Source: Marivita cryptomonadis
GTDB lineage: Bacteria > Pseudomonadota > Alphaproteobacteria > Rhodobacterales > Rhodobacteraceae
DNA: 64,000 nucleotides
NCBI RefSeq assembly: GCF_002115725.1
Contig: NZ_JFKD01000020.1
Span: 1-64,000, forward strand
Reading direction: 5' to 3'
Position 1 is the stretch's first letter. Each line of letters starts with the position of its first letter. Shown piece after piece: positions 35,614 through 43,610 of the stretch. Made by a program: the position numbers and the translations under genes. The notes under the pieces were generated by a model, which had not been told where the DNA came from, did not search any database, and saw only the letters and a program-made list of their open reading frames with translations.

Positions 35614-36480
35614 GTGATGACAATGACTGCACGCATCCCGCGCCCCCGCCGAAGCTTTATTTTCACGCCGGGGCTGCGGCCCGATATGTTTCCCAAGGCG
35701 TTGGCGTCTGGGGCGGATATCGTCTGTGTCGAGCTGGAAGACGGGATTGCGCCCAAGGACAAGGCCGAGGCCCGCCAAAAGGCCCTTGCCCTGTTCGAAC
35801 AGCCGCAAGCCGATGACGGCGTGGAACGTATCGTGCGGATCAATTCGATGCGTGAACGGTTCGGGATTGAGGACGTGCAGGCCATCCTGGCGACTGGTAC
35901 CCCGCCACCCGCCCTGATGTTGCCCAAGGTCCGCACGCCCGACGAGGTGGTGATACTGGACCAACTGCTGACCGAGGCTGGGCACGAAACCCGCCTGCAT
36001 GTGATTATCGAGACCAACGAAGGGCTAGAGGCAGCGTTTGAAATCGCCAAATGCTCGGATCGGATCGACGCGATGTTTTTCGGAGGCGTGGATATGGCTG
36101 CCGAACTGCAATGCCAGAACAGCTTCGAATCTATGATCTATGCGCGCAGCCGCGTGGTTCATGCCTCGGCAACGGCGGGCCTTGATGTGATAGATGTGCC
36201 TTTCCTTGATCTGGATGATCCTGAGGGCATGCGCATCGAGGCGGAAAAGGTGCGCGATCTGGGATTTGCAGGCAAAGGCTCGGTTCACCCCAAACAGATC
36301 GCCGTGCTCAATCAGGTGTTCACGCCACCGGCCGACAAGATCGCCCGCGCGCGCCGGATTATTGTCGAGTTCGAGGCTGCGGATACAGGGCTTGTGGTGA
36401 TCGACGGCAAACTGATCGAAAAACCTGTTCTGCGTGAAATGTATCGAGTTGTTGCCATTGCGGACCGGATGGGAGGATAG
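35614..36480 (+). CDS. HpcH/HpaI aldolase / citrate lyase beta subunit (CitE)-like protein
   Basis: The 288-residue TIM-barrel protein starts with RRSFIFTPGLRPDMFPKAL and carries CVELEDGIAPKDKAEAR (metal/substrate residues), VIIETNEGLEAA and FFGGVDMAAEL. These are signatures of CitE-like lyases, which cleave 3-hydroxyacyl-CoA or 3-hydroxy acids to acetyl-CoA (or pyruvate) and an aldehyde or keto acid. The GTG at 35614 or the next ATG may be the start. No citrate lyase alpha or gamma genes are present, so this is a stand-alone lyase. It follows the ALDH gene by 24 bp and could supply its aldehyde. A CoA-binding protein lies downstream. Confidence 0.83.
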   Translation: MMTMTARIPRPRRSFIFTPGLRPDMFPKALASGADIVCVELEDGIAPKDKAEARQKALALFEQPQADDGVERIVRINSMRERFGIEDVQAILATGTPPPALMLPKVRTPDEVVILDQLLTEAGHETRLHVIIETNEGLEAAFEIAKCSDRIDAMFFGGVDMAAELQCQNSFESMIYARSRVVHASATAGLDVIDVPFLDLDDPEGMRIEAEKVRDLGFAGKGSVHPKQIAVLNQVFTPPADKIARARRIIVEFEAADTGLVVIDGKLIEKPVLREMYRVVAIADRMGG

Positions 36481-36483
36481 TTA

Positions 36484-37833
36484 ATGGAATGTTGCGGACC
36501 GGGCTATGCATCGCCTGCGGAGGCCATCAAAGCCCCGCGCGAAAAGCTACTTTATACGATTGCGATCTACACCGGAACCGGCATTCAAAAGCCGGATTAT
36601 CTGGCGACAGTCGATGTCGATCCTGACAGCCCGACCTACAGCCAGGTGATCCACCGGCTTGAGATGCCGGGGATCGGGGATGAGCTGCATCATATGGGCT
36701 GGAATGCCTGCTCATCGTGTCATGATGACCACTCTATGAGCCGCAAATACCTGATCCTGCCGGGGGTGCGGTCGAACAATCTGCATATCGTCGACACCGC
36801 CACCGATCCGCGCGCCCCGCGCCTTCACAAGGTCATCGAAGGGGTCGAGATCAAGGCGAAGACCGATCTGTCTGGGCCCCACACGGTGCATTGCCTTGGC
36901 TCGGAAATCATCATCTCGTTTCTGGGTAATGCCAAGGGCGTGGCGCCGGGGGGTTATCTGCATCTCAACAAGGATTTCGAGATTGTCGGCCGTTGGGAGA
37001 ACTCGATGGGCGAGATTAAGTTCGGCTATGATTTCTGGTATCAGCCGCGCCATAACGTCATGGTCAGTTCGGAATGGGCTGCGCCGAACACCTTCATGCC
37101 TGGGTTCGACCTGGAGGAGGTCGGCCACCTCAAATACGGGCGCGAGCTGCATTTCTGGGATTTTGAGAAACGCGAACCCATTCAAACCATGTATCTGGGC
37201 GAAGATGGCCTGATCCCGCTTGAGGTGAAGTTTCATCATGATCCCGACAGCACCCATGGGTTTTGCGGGGCTGCGCTCAGTTCCAATGTCATCCATTGGT
37301 GGAAGGACGGCGCCGGGGCCTGGCAATGGGAGAAAATCATTGATGTCGAGAATGAACCGCATCCCGAATGGCCGATCCCGATCCCCGGCGTGATGTCGGC
37401 GATCCTGATCTCGATGGATGACAAATATCTCTATCTGAACAACTGGCTGCATGGCGACATGCGCCAGTATGACATCAGCGATCCACATAATCCGGTGCTG
37501 ACCGGGCAGGTGTGGATGGGTGGCTTGTTGGGCAAGGCGCCTGAGGTGAATGGCGTGAAAATAGCCGGCGGGCCGCAAATGTTCCAGCTCTCGCTTGATG
37601 GGAGGCGGCTTTACGTGACGACTAGCCTCTTCAGCACCTGGGACAATCAGTTCTACCCAGAGATCCGCGAAAAAGGCGGGGTGATGGTGATGATCGACTG
37701 CGACCCGGAAAATGGCGGCATGCAAATGAACAAGGACTTCATCGTCGATTTCGGCAAGGAACCGGGCGGCCCCGCACGCTGCCACGAAATGCGGTATCCC
37801 GGCGGCGATTGCACAAGCGATATCTGGCTATGA
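36484..37833 (+). CDS. mtoX: Methanethiol oxidase / selenium-binding protein 1 family (MtoX, SBP56)
   Basis: The 449-residue beta-propeller protein matches the SBP56/MtoX family over its full length: ELHHMGWNACSSCHDD (residues about 62-77, the family's CxxC), HTVHCLG, FMPGFDLEEV, DPDSTHGFCGAALSS and C-terminal GPARCHEMRYPGGDCTSDIWL-like sequence. Family members oxidise methanethiol with O2 to formaldehyde, sulfide and H2O2, using copper. Unlike the periplasmic Hyphomicrobium enzyme, this protein has no signal peptide. It lies 3 bp after the CitE-like gene. Its presence implies that the pathway releases methanethiol or another thiol. Confidence 0.87.
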   Translation: MECCGPGYASPAEAIKAPREKLLYTIAIYTGTGIQKPDYLATVDVDPDSPTYSQVIHRLEMPGIGDELHHMGWNACSSCHDDHSMSRKYLILPGVRSNNLHIVDTATDPRAPRLHKVIEGVEIKAKTDLSGPHTVHCLGSEIIISFLGNAKGVAPGGYLHLNKDFEIVGRWENSMGEIKFGYDFWYQPRHNVMVSSEWAAPNTFMPGFDLEEVGHLKYGRELHFWDFEKREPIQTMYLGEDGLIPLEVKFHHDPDSTHGFCGAALSSNVIHWWKDGAGAWQWEKIIDVENEPHPEWPIPIPGVMSAILISMDDKYLYLNNWLHGDMRQYDISDPHNPVLTGQVWMGGLLGKAPEVNGVKIAGGPQMFQLSLDGRRLYVTTSLFSTWDNQFYPEIREKGGVMVMIDCDPENGGMQMNKDFIVDFGKEPGGPARCHEMRYPGGDCTSDIWL

Positions 37834-37867
37834 CACTGCGCCGGACACCGCATAGAAAGCCACGCGC

Positions 37868-38233
37868 ATGACGACCTACACCGTGACCATCGCCAACCGC
37901 GACAATGCCACCTATCAGGTCGACGCCCGCCGACCGCTGCTGGATGCCTTGCGCGACCAAGGCGTCGATCTGCCTTACGGGTGCAAATACGGCGGCTGTA
38001 TCACCTGTGCCGCCAAACTAACCGACGGCCAGGTCGACCAACGCCGCCAGGTGGCGCTGAACAATCGCCAGATTGCTGAAGGATATGTCATCCTCTGCGT
38101 GGCGCGCGCGACCAGTGATATCACCCTTGAAATCGGGGTGGAAAGCCATGACCGCCTCTACCGCAATCCGTTTCTCGATCCGCTAAAGCCGCATGAACTC
38201 AAGGCGGATGTCGCCGCGCCGAAGGAGACCTGA
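37868..38233 (+). CDS. [2Fe-2S] plant-type ferredoxin
   Basis: The 121-residue protein has the four cysteine ligands of a plant-type [2Fe-2S] cluster: C39, C44 and C47 in YGCKYGGCITC and a fourth in VILCVARA. It carries a C-terminal extension of about 30 residues. It probably transfers single electrons in the cytoplasm. No dedicated ferredoxin reductase or oxygenase is seen in the operon, so the partner could be the molybdoenzyme at 29439, but this is not shown. It is 2 bp from the CoA-binding gene. Confidence 0.88.
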   Translation: MTTYTVTIANRDNATYQVDARRPLLDALRDQGVDLPYGCKYGGCITCAAKLTDGQVDQRRQVALNNRQIAEGYVILCVARATSDITLEIGVESHDRLYRNPFLDPLKPHELKADVAAPKET

Positions 38234-38235
38234 TC

Positions 38236-38700
38236 ATGCCCGATGCCGATGTCGATCACATCTACGATTACGATCCGGCCTTCCTCGCCGATATCCTGAA
38301 ATCGGTCAAAACCATCGCCATGGTGGGCGCCAGCGCCGACAAGACCAAGTTCAGCTATGGCGTGCTGCGCGTCCTGCATGAGACCGGGTATGACATGATC
38401 CCGGTCAACCCGAACCCAAAGGTCACGGAAATCCGCGGGATCAAGGTTTACCATTCCCTGCAAGAGATCGACCGCCCGGTCGATATGGTCGAGGTCTTCC
38501 GCCCCAAGGAAGAGCTGTACGGCTTTGCCGAACAGGCGATCGAGATCGGGGCAAAGGTGTTGTGGGGCCAGATCGGCGTCTACGATGACGCCGCCGCCAA
38601 GCTGGCCGAAGATGCCGGCTTGAAGGTGGTCATGAACCGTTGCCCCAAGATCGAGCTATTCCGCCCCTTCTGGAAACCAAGACTCGACCTGAAAATATGA
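38236..38700 (+). CDS. CoA-binding domain protein (YccU-like)
   Basis: The 154-residue protein is a single Rossmann-type CoA-binding domain: TIAMVGASADKTKFSYGV (residues about 26-43), YDMIPVNPNPKVTEIRG, VFRPKEELYGFAEQAIEIG and VVMNRCPKIE. It resembles the CoA-binding domain of succinyl-CoA synthetase without its catalytic part. Its role in the operon may be to bind a CoA thioester intermediate. It overlaps the SDR gene by four bases. Confidence 0.83.
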   Translation: MPDADVDHIYDYDPAFLADILKSVKTIAMVGASADKTKFSYGVLRVLHETGYDMIPVNPNPKVTEIRGIKVYHSLQEIDRPVDMVEVFRPKEELYGFAEQAIEIGAKVLWGQIGVYDDAAAKLAEDAGLKVVMNRCPKIELFRPFWKPRLDLKI

Positions 38701-39434
38701 CCTCTCGCCGGGGTGTATGCACCATAGTTGGCCCTGGTCCTGGGCTTGGAACGGCGCTGGCGAAACGATTTGCGCGCGGCGGATATGATCTCGGGCTTGT
38801 CTCTCGGTCCGAGGAAAGCCGCGTCGCAGCACAGAATGCAGCCTTGGCAGAACGCCCAACCACTCAGGTCTGGCACCAGCGCGCCGATGCCAACAGCCCT
38901 GTCTCCCTCGAACGGGCGCTCAGTGCCCTGTCGGCGGATGCAGGCCCGATTGACGTGCTGATCTACAACGTCCGGGGCACGTTTGCCAGATGCGAACCGT
39001 TGGACATGACCTATGACATGCTTGAATACACCTTCCGCCTCGAACTAGCAGGGGCTTTTGCCGCCGCGAAGGCGGTGTTGCCCGAGATGCGCACACGTGG
39101 ACACGGCACGATCTTTTTCTCAAGCGCAACGGCGGCATTTCGGGGCTCGGCCACGCATCCGATCTATGCAATCGGGAAGTTCGGCCTTCGCGCGCTGTCG
39201 CAGAGCCTGACAAAGGCCTATTCGAAAGATGGGGTTCATATCGTGCATATGCGCCTTGATTGCGATCTTGACGTGCCGACCATGAACGGCATCTACCGCG
39301 TGACCCGCGATCAGGCGGGCTTGGCGGATCACAAAGATGTCGTTGAAACCTATTGGCTGACACTTCAACAGCCCAAAGGGGTCTGGAGCAACGAAGTCGA
39401 AATCAGGCCGCTTACCGAAGCATGGACCTACTAG
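38697..39434 (+). CDS. SDR family oxidoreductase
   Basis: The 245-residue short-chain dehydrogenase has a nucleotide-binding loop GPGPGLGTALAKRF near residues 12-25 and the catalytic Ser (FFSSATAAFRG) and YxxxK (YAIGK). NAD(P)-dependent oxidation or reduction of a carbonyl or alcohol is expected. The middle motif is YNVRG in place of the usual NNAG. It starts inside the stop of the CoA-binding gene and is followed by the GST gene after 12 bp, so it is part of the same operon. Substrate unknown. Confidence 0.85.
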   Translation: MTSRRGVCTIVGPGPGLGTALAKRFARGGYDLGLVSRSEESRVAAQNAALAERPTTQVWHQRADANSPVSLERALSALSADAGPIDVLIYNVRGTFARCEPLDMTYDMLEYTFRLELAGAFAAAKAVLPEMRTRGHGTIFFSSATAAFRGSATHPIYAIGKFGLRALSQSLTKAYSKDGVHIVHMRLDCDLDVPTMNGIYRVTRDQAGLADHKDVVETYWLTLQQPKGVWSNEVEIRPLTEAWTY

Positions 39435-39446
39435 GGGACCACAGGG

Positions 39447-40085
39447 ATGTATAGACTGTTTTACGCACTCAAGAGCGCCTCGATGGGCGTGCGCGTTTTG
39501 CTCGAAGAGATCGGCGCGCCTTATGAGCTTATTGAGACATCGGTGAAGATGGACGAGCCACGCCCGCCCGAGCAGTTGGCCGTCAATCCCAATGGCTGGA
39601 TCCCGGTGTTGTTGTGGGAAGATGGAGCGATGTATGAATGCGCCGCGATCACGATGTTTCTATGCGACCGGCATTCCGAGGCAGGGTTAGCTCCGGCCAC
39701 TAATAATCCAGCGCGAGCGAGGTATCTGCAGACGCTAGTCTACTTCTCCAACTCGGTTCAGAACGCTTTTCAGCTGACCTATTACCCGGACCGATTTGTT
39801 GATGCCGTCGGCGACGAACCAAGTGCGCAGCGACGTGGCAGCCGGAGACTGAGGGAAACCTGGACGGTGATCGAAGATCAAATCGGCGACAATGAATGGG
39901 TGCTTGGCGATCAATTCAGTGCGGCAGATATCTATCTTTTTATGCTCACGACATGGCTGCGCGTGGCCAAAGGACACCCGACGATGTCAGAATTTCCCAA
40001 TGCCAAACGTATCGCCGACAAAGTTCTGATAAGGCCAAGCGTGCAACAGATCTACAAACCCTGGATCGCAGATCCGCAGTACTAA
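39447..40085 (+). CDS. Glutathione S-transferase family protein
   Basis: The 212-residue GST has an N-terminal thioredoxin-like domain (residues 1-80, NPNGWIPVLLWEDGAMYECAAITMFL, the glutathione-binding block) and a helical C-terminal domain (residues 90-205, VLGDQFSAADIYLFML). Bacterial GSTs conjugate glutathione to electrophiles or act in thiol chemistry. In this context it might detoxify a reactive aldehyde or handle a sulfur intermediate. A 130-bp gap separates it from the hydrolase gene. Confidence 0.87.
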   Translation: MYRLFYALKSASMGVRVLLEEIGAPYELIETSVKMDEPRPPEQLAVNPNGWIPVLLWEDGAMYECAAITMFLCDRHSEAGLAPATNNPARARYLQTLVYFSNSVQNAFQLTYYPDRFVDAVGDEPSAQRRGSRRLRETWTVIEDQIGDNEWVLGDQFSAADIYLFMLTTWLRVAKGHPTMSEFPNAKRIADKVLIRPSVQQIYKPWIADPQY

Positions 40086-40215
40086 CCATTTGTCCTAGGA
40101 GCGCCGGCTGAAGGCCGCGAGATTGCAGCGGGCACACTGCCAGATGTCTGGGCCAACATGCGGGCCCGGTCGTGGCACCTAGGCCGACAGGCACAATAAC
40201 AACGGGATCCCAATC

Positions 40216-41124
40216 ATGTCGCCCTTCCCACATCTCAGCGACGCAGCCCTGAACTTTCTCGATCAAGGCGTCCGAGCAAGAGACAGATCGACTCGAAACC
40301 TACCCGCCTTGCGGGCAAAAGCGATGGAGTTGGCCAAGGCCGAAGCTCCACGCATATGTCAGGAGCATGGCGTTAATCAAGATGAAGTAACACTTGGCGG
40401 GGTGCGCTGCTTGGACGTGCGCCCAACAACCCTGCGGGTCGACTGGCCCATACTCTATGGTTTTGGCGGTGGCATGGTCGAAGGAAGCCCGATAGAAGAC
40501 CTGCCGATCATAGCCCCAATTTCGGCCCTGACCGGTGCAAGGATCATTGTGCCGGACTACCGGCTGGCACCCGAACATCCCTGGCCGGCAGCCGTTGACG
40601 ATGGCTTTGCGGTCTACCGGGTCCTCGCCGACCGGCCCTTTGCCATCGTGGGGGAGTCTGCAGGGGGAAACCTGTCGCTCGTCTGGATGCTGAAAGCGAA
40701 AGCCGAAGCTTTGCGCTTGCCCGATGCTGCCGCCCTCCTGTCGCCATGGTGCGATTTGAGCAACGCAGGCGAGAGCCTGACCTTCAACGATGGCCGCGAC
40801 CCCACATTGACGCGGCGCAACTCGGATATGGCGGCGAGCTATTATGCTGGGACCAACAATGTGGATCAGCCATTGATTTCACCAATCAACGGCATGTTCG
40901 ATTCCGGCTTTCCTGCGGTCCTGATCAGCACTGGAACCCGCGACCTGCTGCTAAGCCAAGCGGTTCAGCTGTCACAACGGCTGCGCGACAGCGGAGCGAG
41001 GGTCGATCTGCAAGTGTGGGAAGGTCTTTGGCACGTCTTTGAATGGTATGAAGACTTGCCCGAGGCACAACAGTCAATCCATCAGATCGCAGACCACCTG
41101 ACCCGGGTCATGGCCGGTGACTGA
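40216..41124 (+). CDS. Alpha/beta hydrolase of the HSL family
   Basis: The 302-residue hydrolase has the nucleophile elbow GESAGGN, DYRLAPEHPWPAAVDD before it, and the catalytic acid and histidine in STGTRDLLLSQ and EGLWHVFEW. The HSL oxyanion-hole motif HGGG is present only as FGGG (YGFGGGMVEGSP), so the conserved histidine is replaced. Ester or thioester hydrolysis is likely, perhaps with altered specificity. It is the last gene of the plus-strand operon and converges with the broken TetR gene 3 bp away. Confidence 0.85.
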   Translation: MSPFPHLSDAALNFLDQGVRARDRSTRNLPALRAKAMELAKAEAPRICQEHGVNQDEVTLGGVRCLDVRPTTLRVDWPILYGFGGGMVEGSPIEDLPIIAPISALTGARIIVPDYRLAPEHPWPAAVDDGFAVYRVLADRPFAIVGESAGGNLSLVWMLKAKAEALRLPDAAALLSPWCDLSNAGESLTFNDGRDPTLTRRNSDMAASYYAGTNNVDQPLISPINGMFDSGFPAVLISTGTRDLLLSQAVQLSQRLRDSGARVDLQVWEGLWHVFEWYEDLPEAQQSIHQIADHLTRVMAGD

Positions 41125-41127
41125 CCA

Positions 41128-41866
41128 TCAGCGTCCCATTGCGGCCTCAAGAAATGCACGCGTTCCCAGTGCGATACGTGCCACGTTCCCGATCTTTTCG
41201 CGTGCAGCCCGATGATTTTTGGATGCTTTCTTCATCCAATGGCGGAAACCGCATCAGGAAATACTCAAGGTCGCCGATTACACGGTCGCAATCGAGCGGT
41301 TCGACCCGCGAGCCAACCCGCACCCAAATGCGGTCAATCAACAGGTTGAGCTACCGCGCGATGATTTTGACTTCATCTCTTGTAACAAAGTGCTTCAACT
41401 CATGCGAAAAATTTCTGGACATGCGCGGATAGTTGGCAATCTGCACGCGTTGGCATGACCTGTTATGGGGAACCTCTGCCATAAGTGACACCCATGCCTG
41501 GCAGACTGCCTGATTGAAGATCGACTCGTGGAAATTCGCGATAATGATTGCCCAAAGCCGCTCATAGGATGTCTCAGCGTGGCGGTAGAGTTCGACCAGC
41601 GACGTGCTGAGCATTCCGTTGGTTCGGCGGATCACGGCCTCAAGCAAAGTGCTCTTGTCTTTGAAATGATGCAAGACGACACCTTCAGAAACGCCAGCGA
41701 TCTCGCCTACCTTTTCAAGTGTAGTCCCACGGAGTCCATAAAGGACCACAGCCTCGAATGCCGCCTTTGAGAGTTCGGCGCGTCGGATGCTGCGGATCGA
41801 CCTTGATCGCAATTGGTAGTTTCCTTTGTCAGTTTTTTCTGCGGACAGTAAATCCGAGAGAGTCAT
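41128..41866 (-). pseudogene. BetI-like TetR regulator, inactivated by amber codon and frameshift
   Basis: The N-terminal 171 residues are closely similar to the TetR protein at 24322 (SIRSIRRAELSKAAFEAV, EGVVLHHFKDKSTLLEAV, VPHNRSCQRVQIANY). A TAG in IIAR-stop-LNLLIDRIWV (stop at 41351-41353) then interrupts a frame that otherwise continues the homology. A further shift near 41215-41225 (A-rich run) moves the final segment, NVARIALGTRAFLEAAMGR ending at 41128, into another frame. The DNA-binding part might still be made as a truncated protein. The gene lies between two convergent operons. Confidence 0.83.
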
Positions 41867-41981
41867 CCTTGTCTGACTAAGGCAATCAGAAACTCACCGA
41901 AAGAAAAGAACCCGACTGCGCCGTCGCTACGATAGTCTTCCTAGCGTATCGGTTCTCGACCTGCGCAAACCACCGAGTGCT

Positions 41982-43607
41982 TCAATCATTTGGAGTCAAG
42001 CCCGAGCGCGCAACCAAGAGGCGGTTGAGCCAGTCAGGATCCATTTCCGGAACTGACGAGAGCAGGAGCCTTGTATAATCCTCCTTCGGATCAGCAAATA
42101 TCTCCGCTTTCGCTCCACGCTCGACCACGGCACCATGCTGCATCACCACCACCTCATCGGCGATGGCTTTCACCGTGGCCAAATCGTGGGTGATGAACAT
42201 GTAGGCAAGGTTGAACTCGTTCTGAAGCCGGTCAAGCAGTTTGAGGATTCCCTCTTGCACGATCTGGTCCAGGGCGCTGGTGACCTCGTCGCAAATGATG
42301 AGCTGCGGTTCAGCGGCAAGGGCCCGTGCGATGCCGATGCGCTGTTTCTGCCCACCCGAAAGCTCCGACGGCAAGCGGTCGATGTACTTGTCGGGTTCCA
42401 GTTCAATCAAGGCCAGAAGGTCGCGGATGCGAGAATCCAGCGCCTTTCCTTTCAGACCCAGATACATTGCTGCCGGTCGACCGATCAACTCGCGCAGGCG
42501 AAGCTTTGGGTTCAAGGCGGTGTCCGCCATCTGATAGATCATCTGGCATTGGCGAAGTTCGTCGCGGGAGCGGGCCTTGAAACTGGCGGGCAACGCTTTG
42601 CCGTTGAACAGGACCTCGCCTTCTCGCGGTGGCAGAAGACCTGTGATAACCCGCGCCGTGGTCGACTTGCCCGATCCGCTCTCACCCACGACGGCCACGG
42701 TGCGTCCGGCGTGGATGTCAAAGCTGATATTTTTCAGCACATCGACCGCCCCATAGCCCGCCGTCACATTGCCAACCGAGGCTACCGGAATTCCGGTTGC
42801 AGACGGGTGTTCGGCGCGTGCAAAGCTGCGCACGGCCCAGAGGCTGCGGGTATAGTCCTCACGCGGGGCGGCCAGCATCGAGCGGGTGTCGGCCTCCTCC
42901 ACCTCATCGCCCCTGAGCAGAACCTTGATCCTGTCGGCCATCTGAGCAACTACGGCAAGATCATGCGTGATATAGATCGCCGCCGTGCCAAACTGGCGTA
43001 CGATGTCGCGGATAGCAGCCATGACCTCAATCTGGGTGGTGACGTCCAACGCGGTGGTTGGTTCGTCAAAGATAATTAGGTCTGGACGGCAGGACATTGC
43101 CATGGCGGTCATCGCTCGTTGTAACTGCCCACCTGAGACTTGGTGCGGATATCTGAAACCGATCGCATCCGGGTTGGGCAAGCGCATGCGACGGTAGAGG
43201 TCCACTGCGTCGTCCTCGGCCGTCTTACGCGGCATGACACCATGCACGACCGGCGCCTCGCAATACTGGTCGATCAGCTTGTGCGCGGGATTGAAGCTCG
43301 CCGCTGCCGATTGAGCGACATAGGCGATGCGCTTGCCCCGCAGGCCCCGTCTTCGAGTTTCGGAGGCGGTCCGCAGGTCGATCCCGTCAAAGTCGATTGT
43401 CCCGCCCGAGATGCGACAACCGTCCCGGGCAAAGCCCATTGCAGCCAGACCCAGAGTTGACTTTCCAGCCCCGGATTCCCCGATCAGGCCCAGCACTTCG
43501 CCTTTATGTAGGGTAAGGTCCACACCCTTGATAATCTCATGCCATGCGTCACCGGAGCGGCCTTCGATTTTAAGGCCCTTGATGGTCAGAAGCCTTGTGT
43601 TTTCCAT
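41982..43607 (-). CDS. Dipeptide/oligopeptide-type ABC ATPase, two fused nucleotide-binding domains
   Basis: The 541-residue protein fuses DppD- and DppF-like ATPases. The N-terminal half has Walker A GESGAGKST and the signature VSGGQLQRAMTAMAM; the C-terminal half has GESGSGKST and LSGGQKQRIGIARAL. Both halves have Walker B and H-loop motifs (IIFDEPTTALD, IICDEVTSALD). It is the last gene of the minus-strand run from the malonyl-CoA genes. It powers the peptide/nickel-family importer encoded just upstream. Confidence 0.92.
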   Translation of the reverse strand: MENTRLLTIKGLKIEGRSGDAWHEIIKGVDLTLHKGEVLGLIGESGAGKSTLGLAAMGFARDGCRISGGTIDFDGIDLRTASETRRRGLRGKRIAYVAQSAAASFNPAHKLIDQYCEAPVVHGVMPRKTAEDDAVDLYRRMRLPNPDAIGFRYPHQVSGGQLQRAMTAMAMSCRPDLIIFDEPTTALDVTTQIEVMAAIRDIVRQFGTAAIYITHDLAVVAQMADRIKVLLRGDEVEEADTRSMLAAPREDYTRSLWAVRSFARAEHPSATGIPVASVGNVTAGYGAVDVLKNISFDIHAGRTVAVVGESGSGKSTTARVITGLLPPREGEVLFNGKALPASFKARSRDELRQCQMIYQMADTALNPKLRLRELIGRPAAMYLGLKGKALDSRIRDLLALIELEPDKYIDRLPSELSGGQKQRIGIARALAAEPQLIICDEVTSALDQIVQEGILKLLDRLQNEFNLAYMFITHDLATVKAIADEVVVMQHGAVVERGAKAEIFADPKEDYTRLLLSSVPEMDPDWLNRLLVARSGLTPND

Positions 43608-43610
43608 GGC

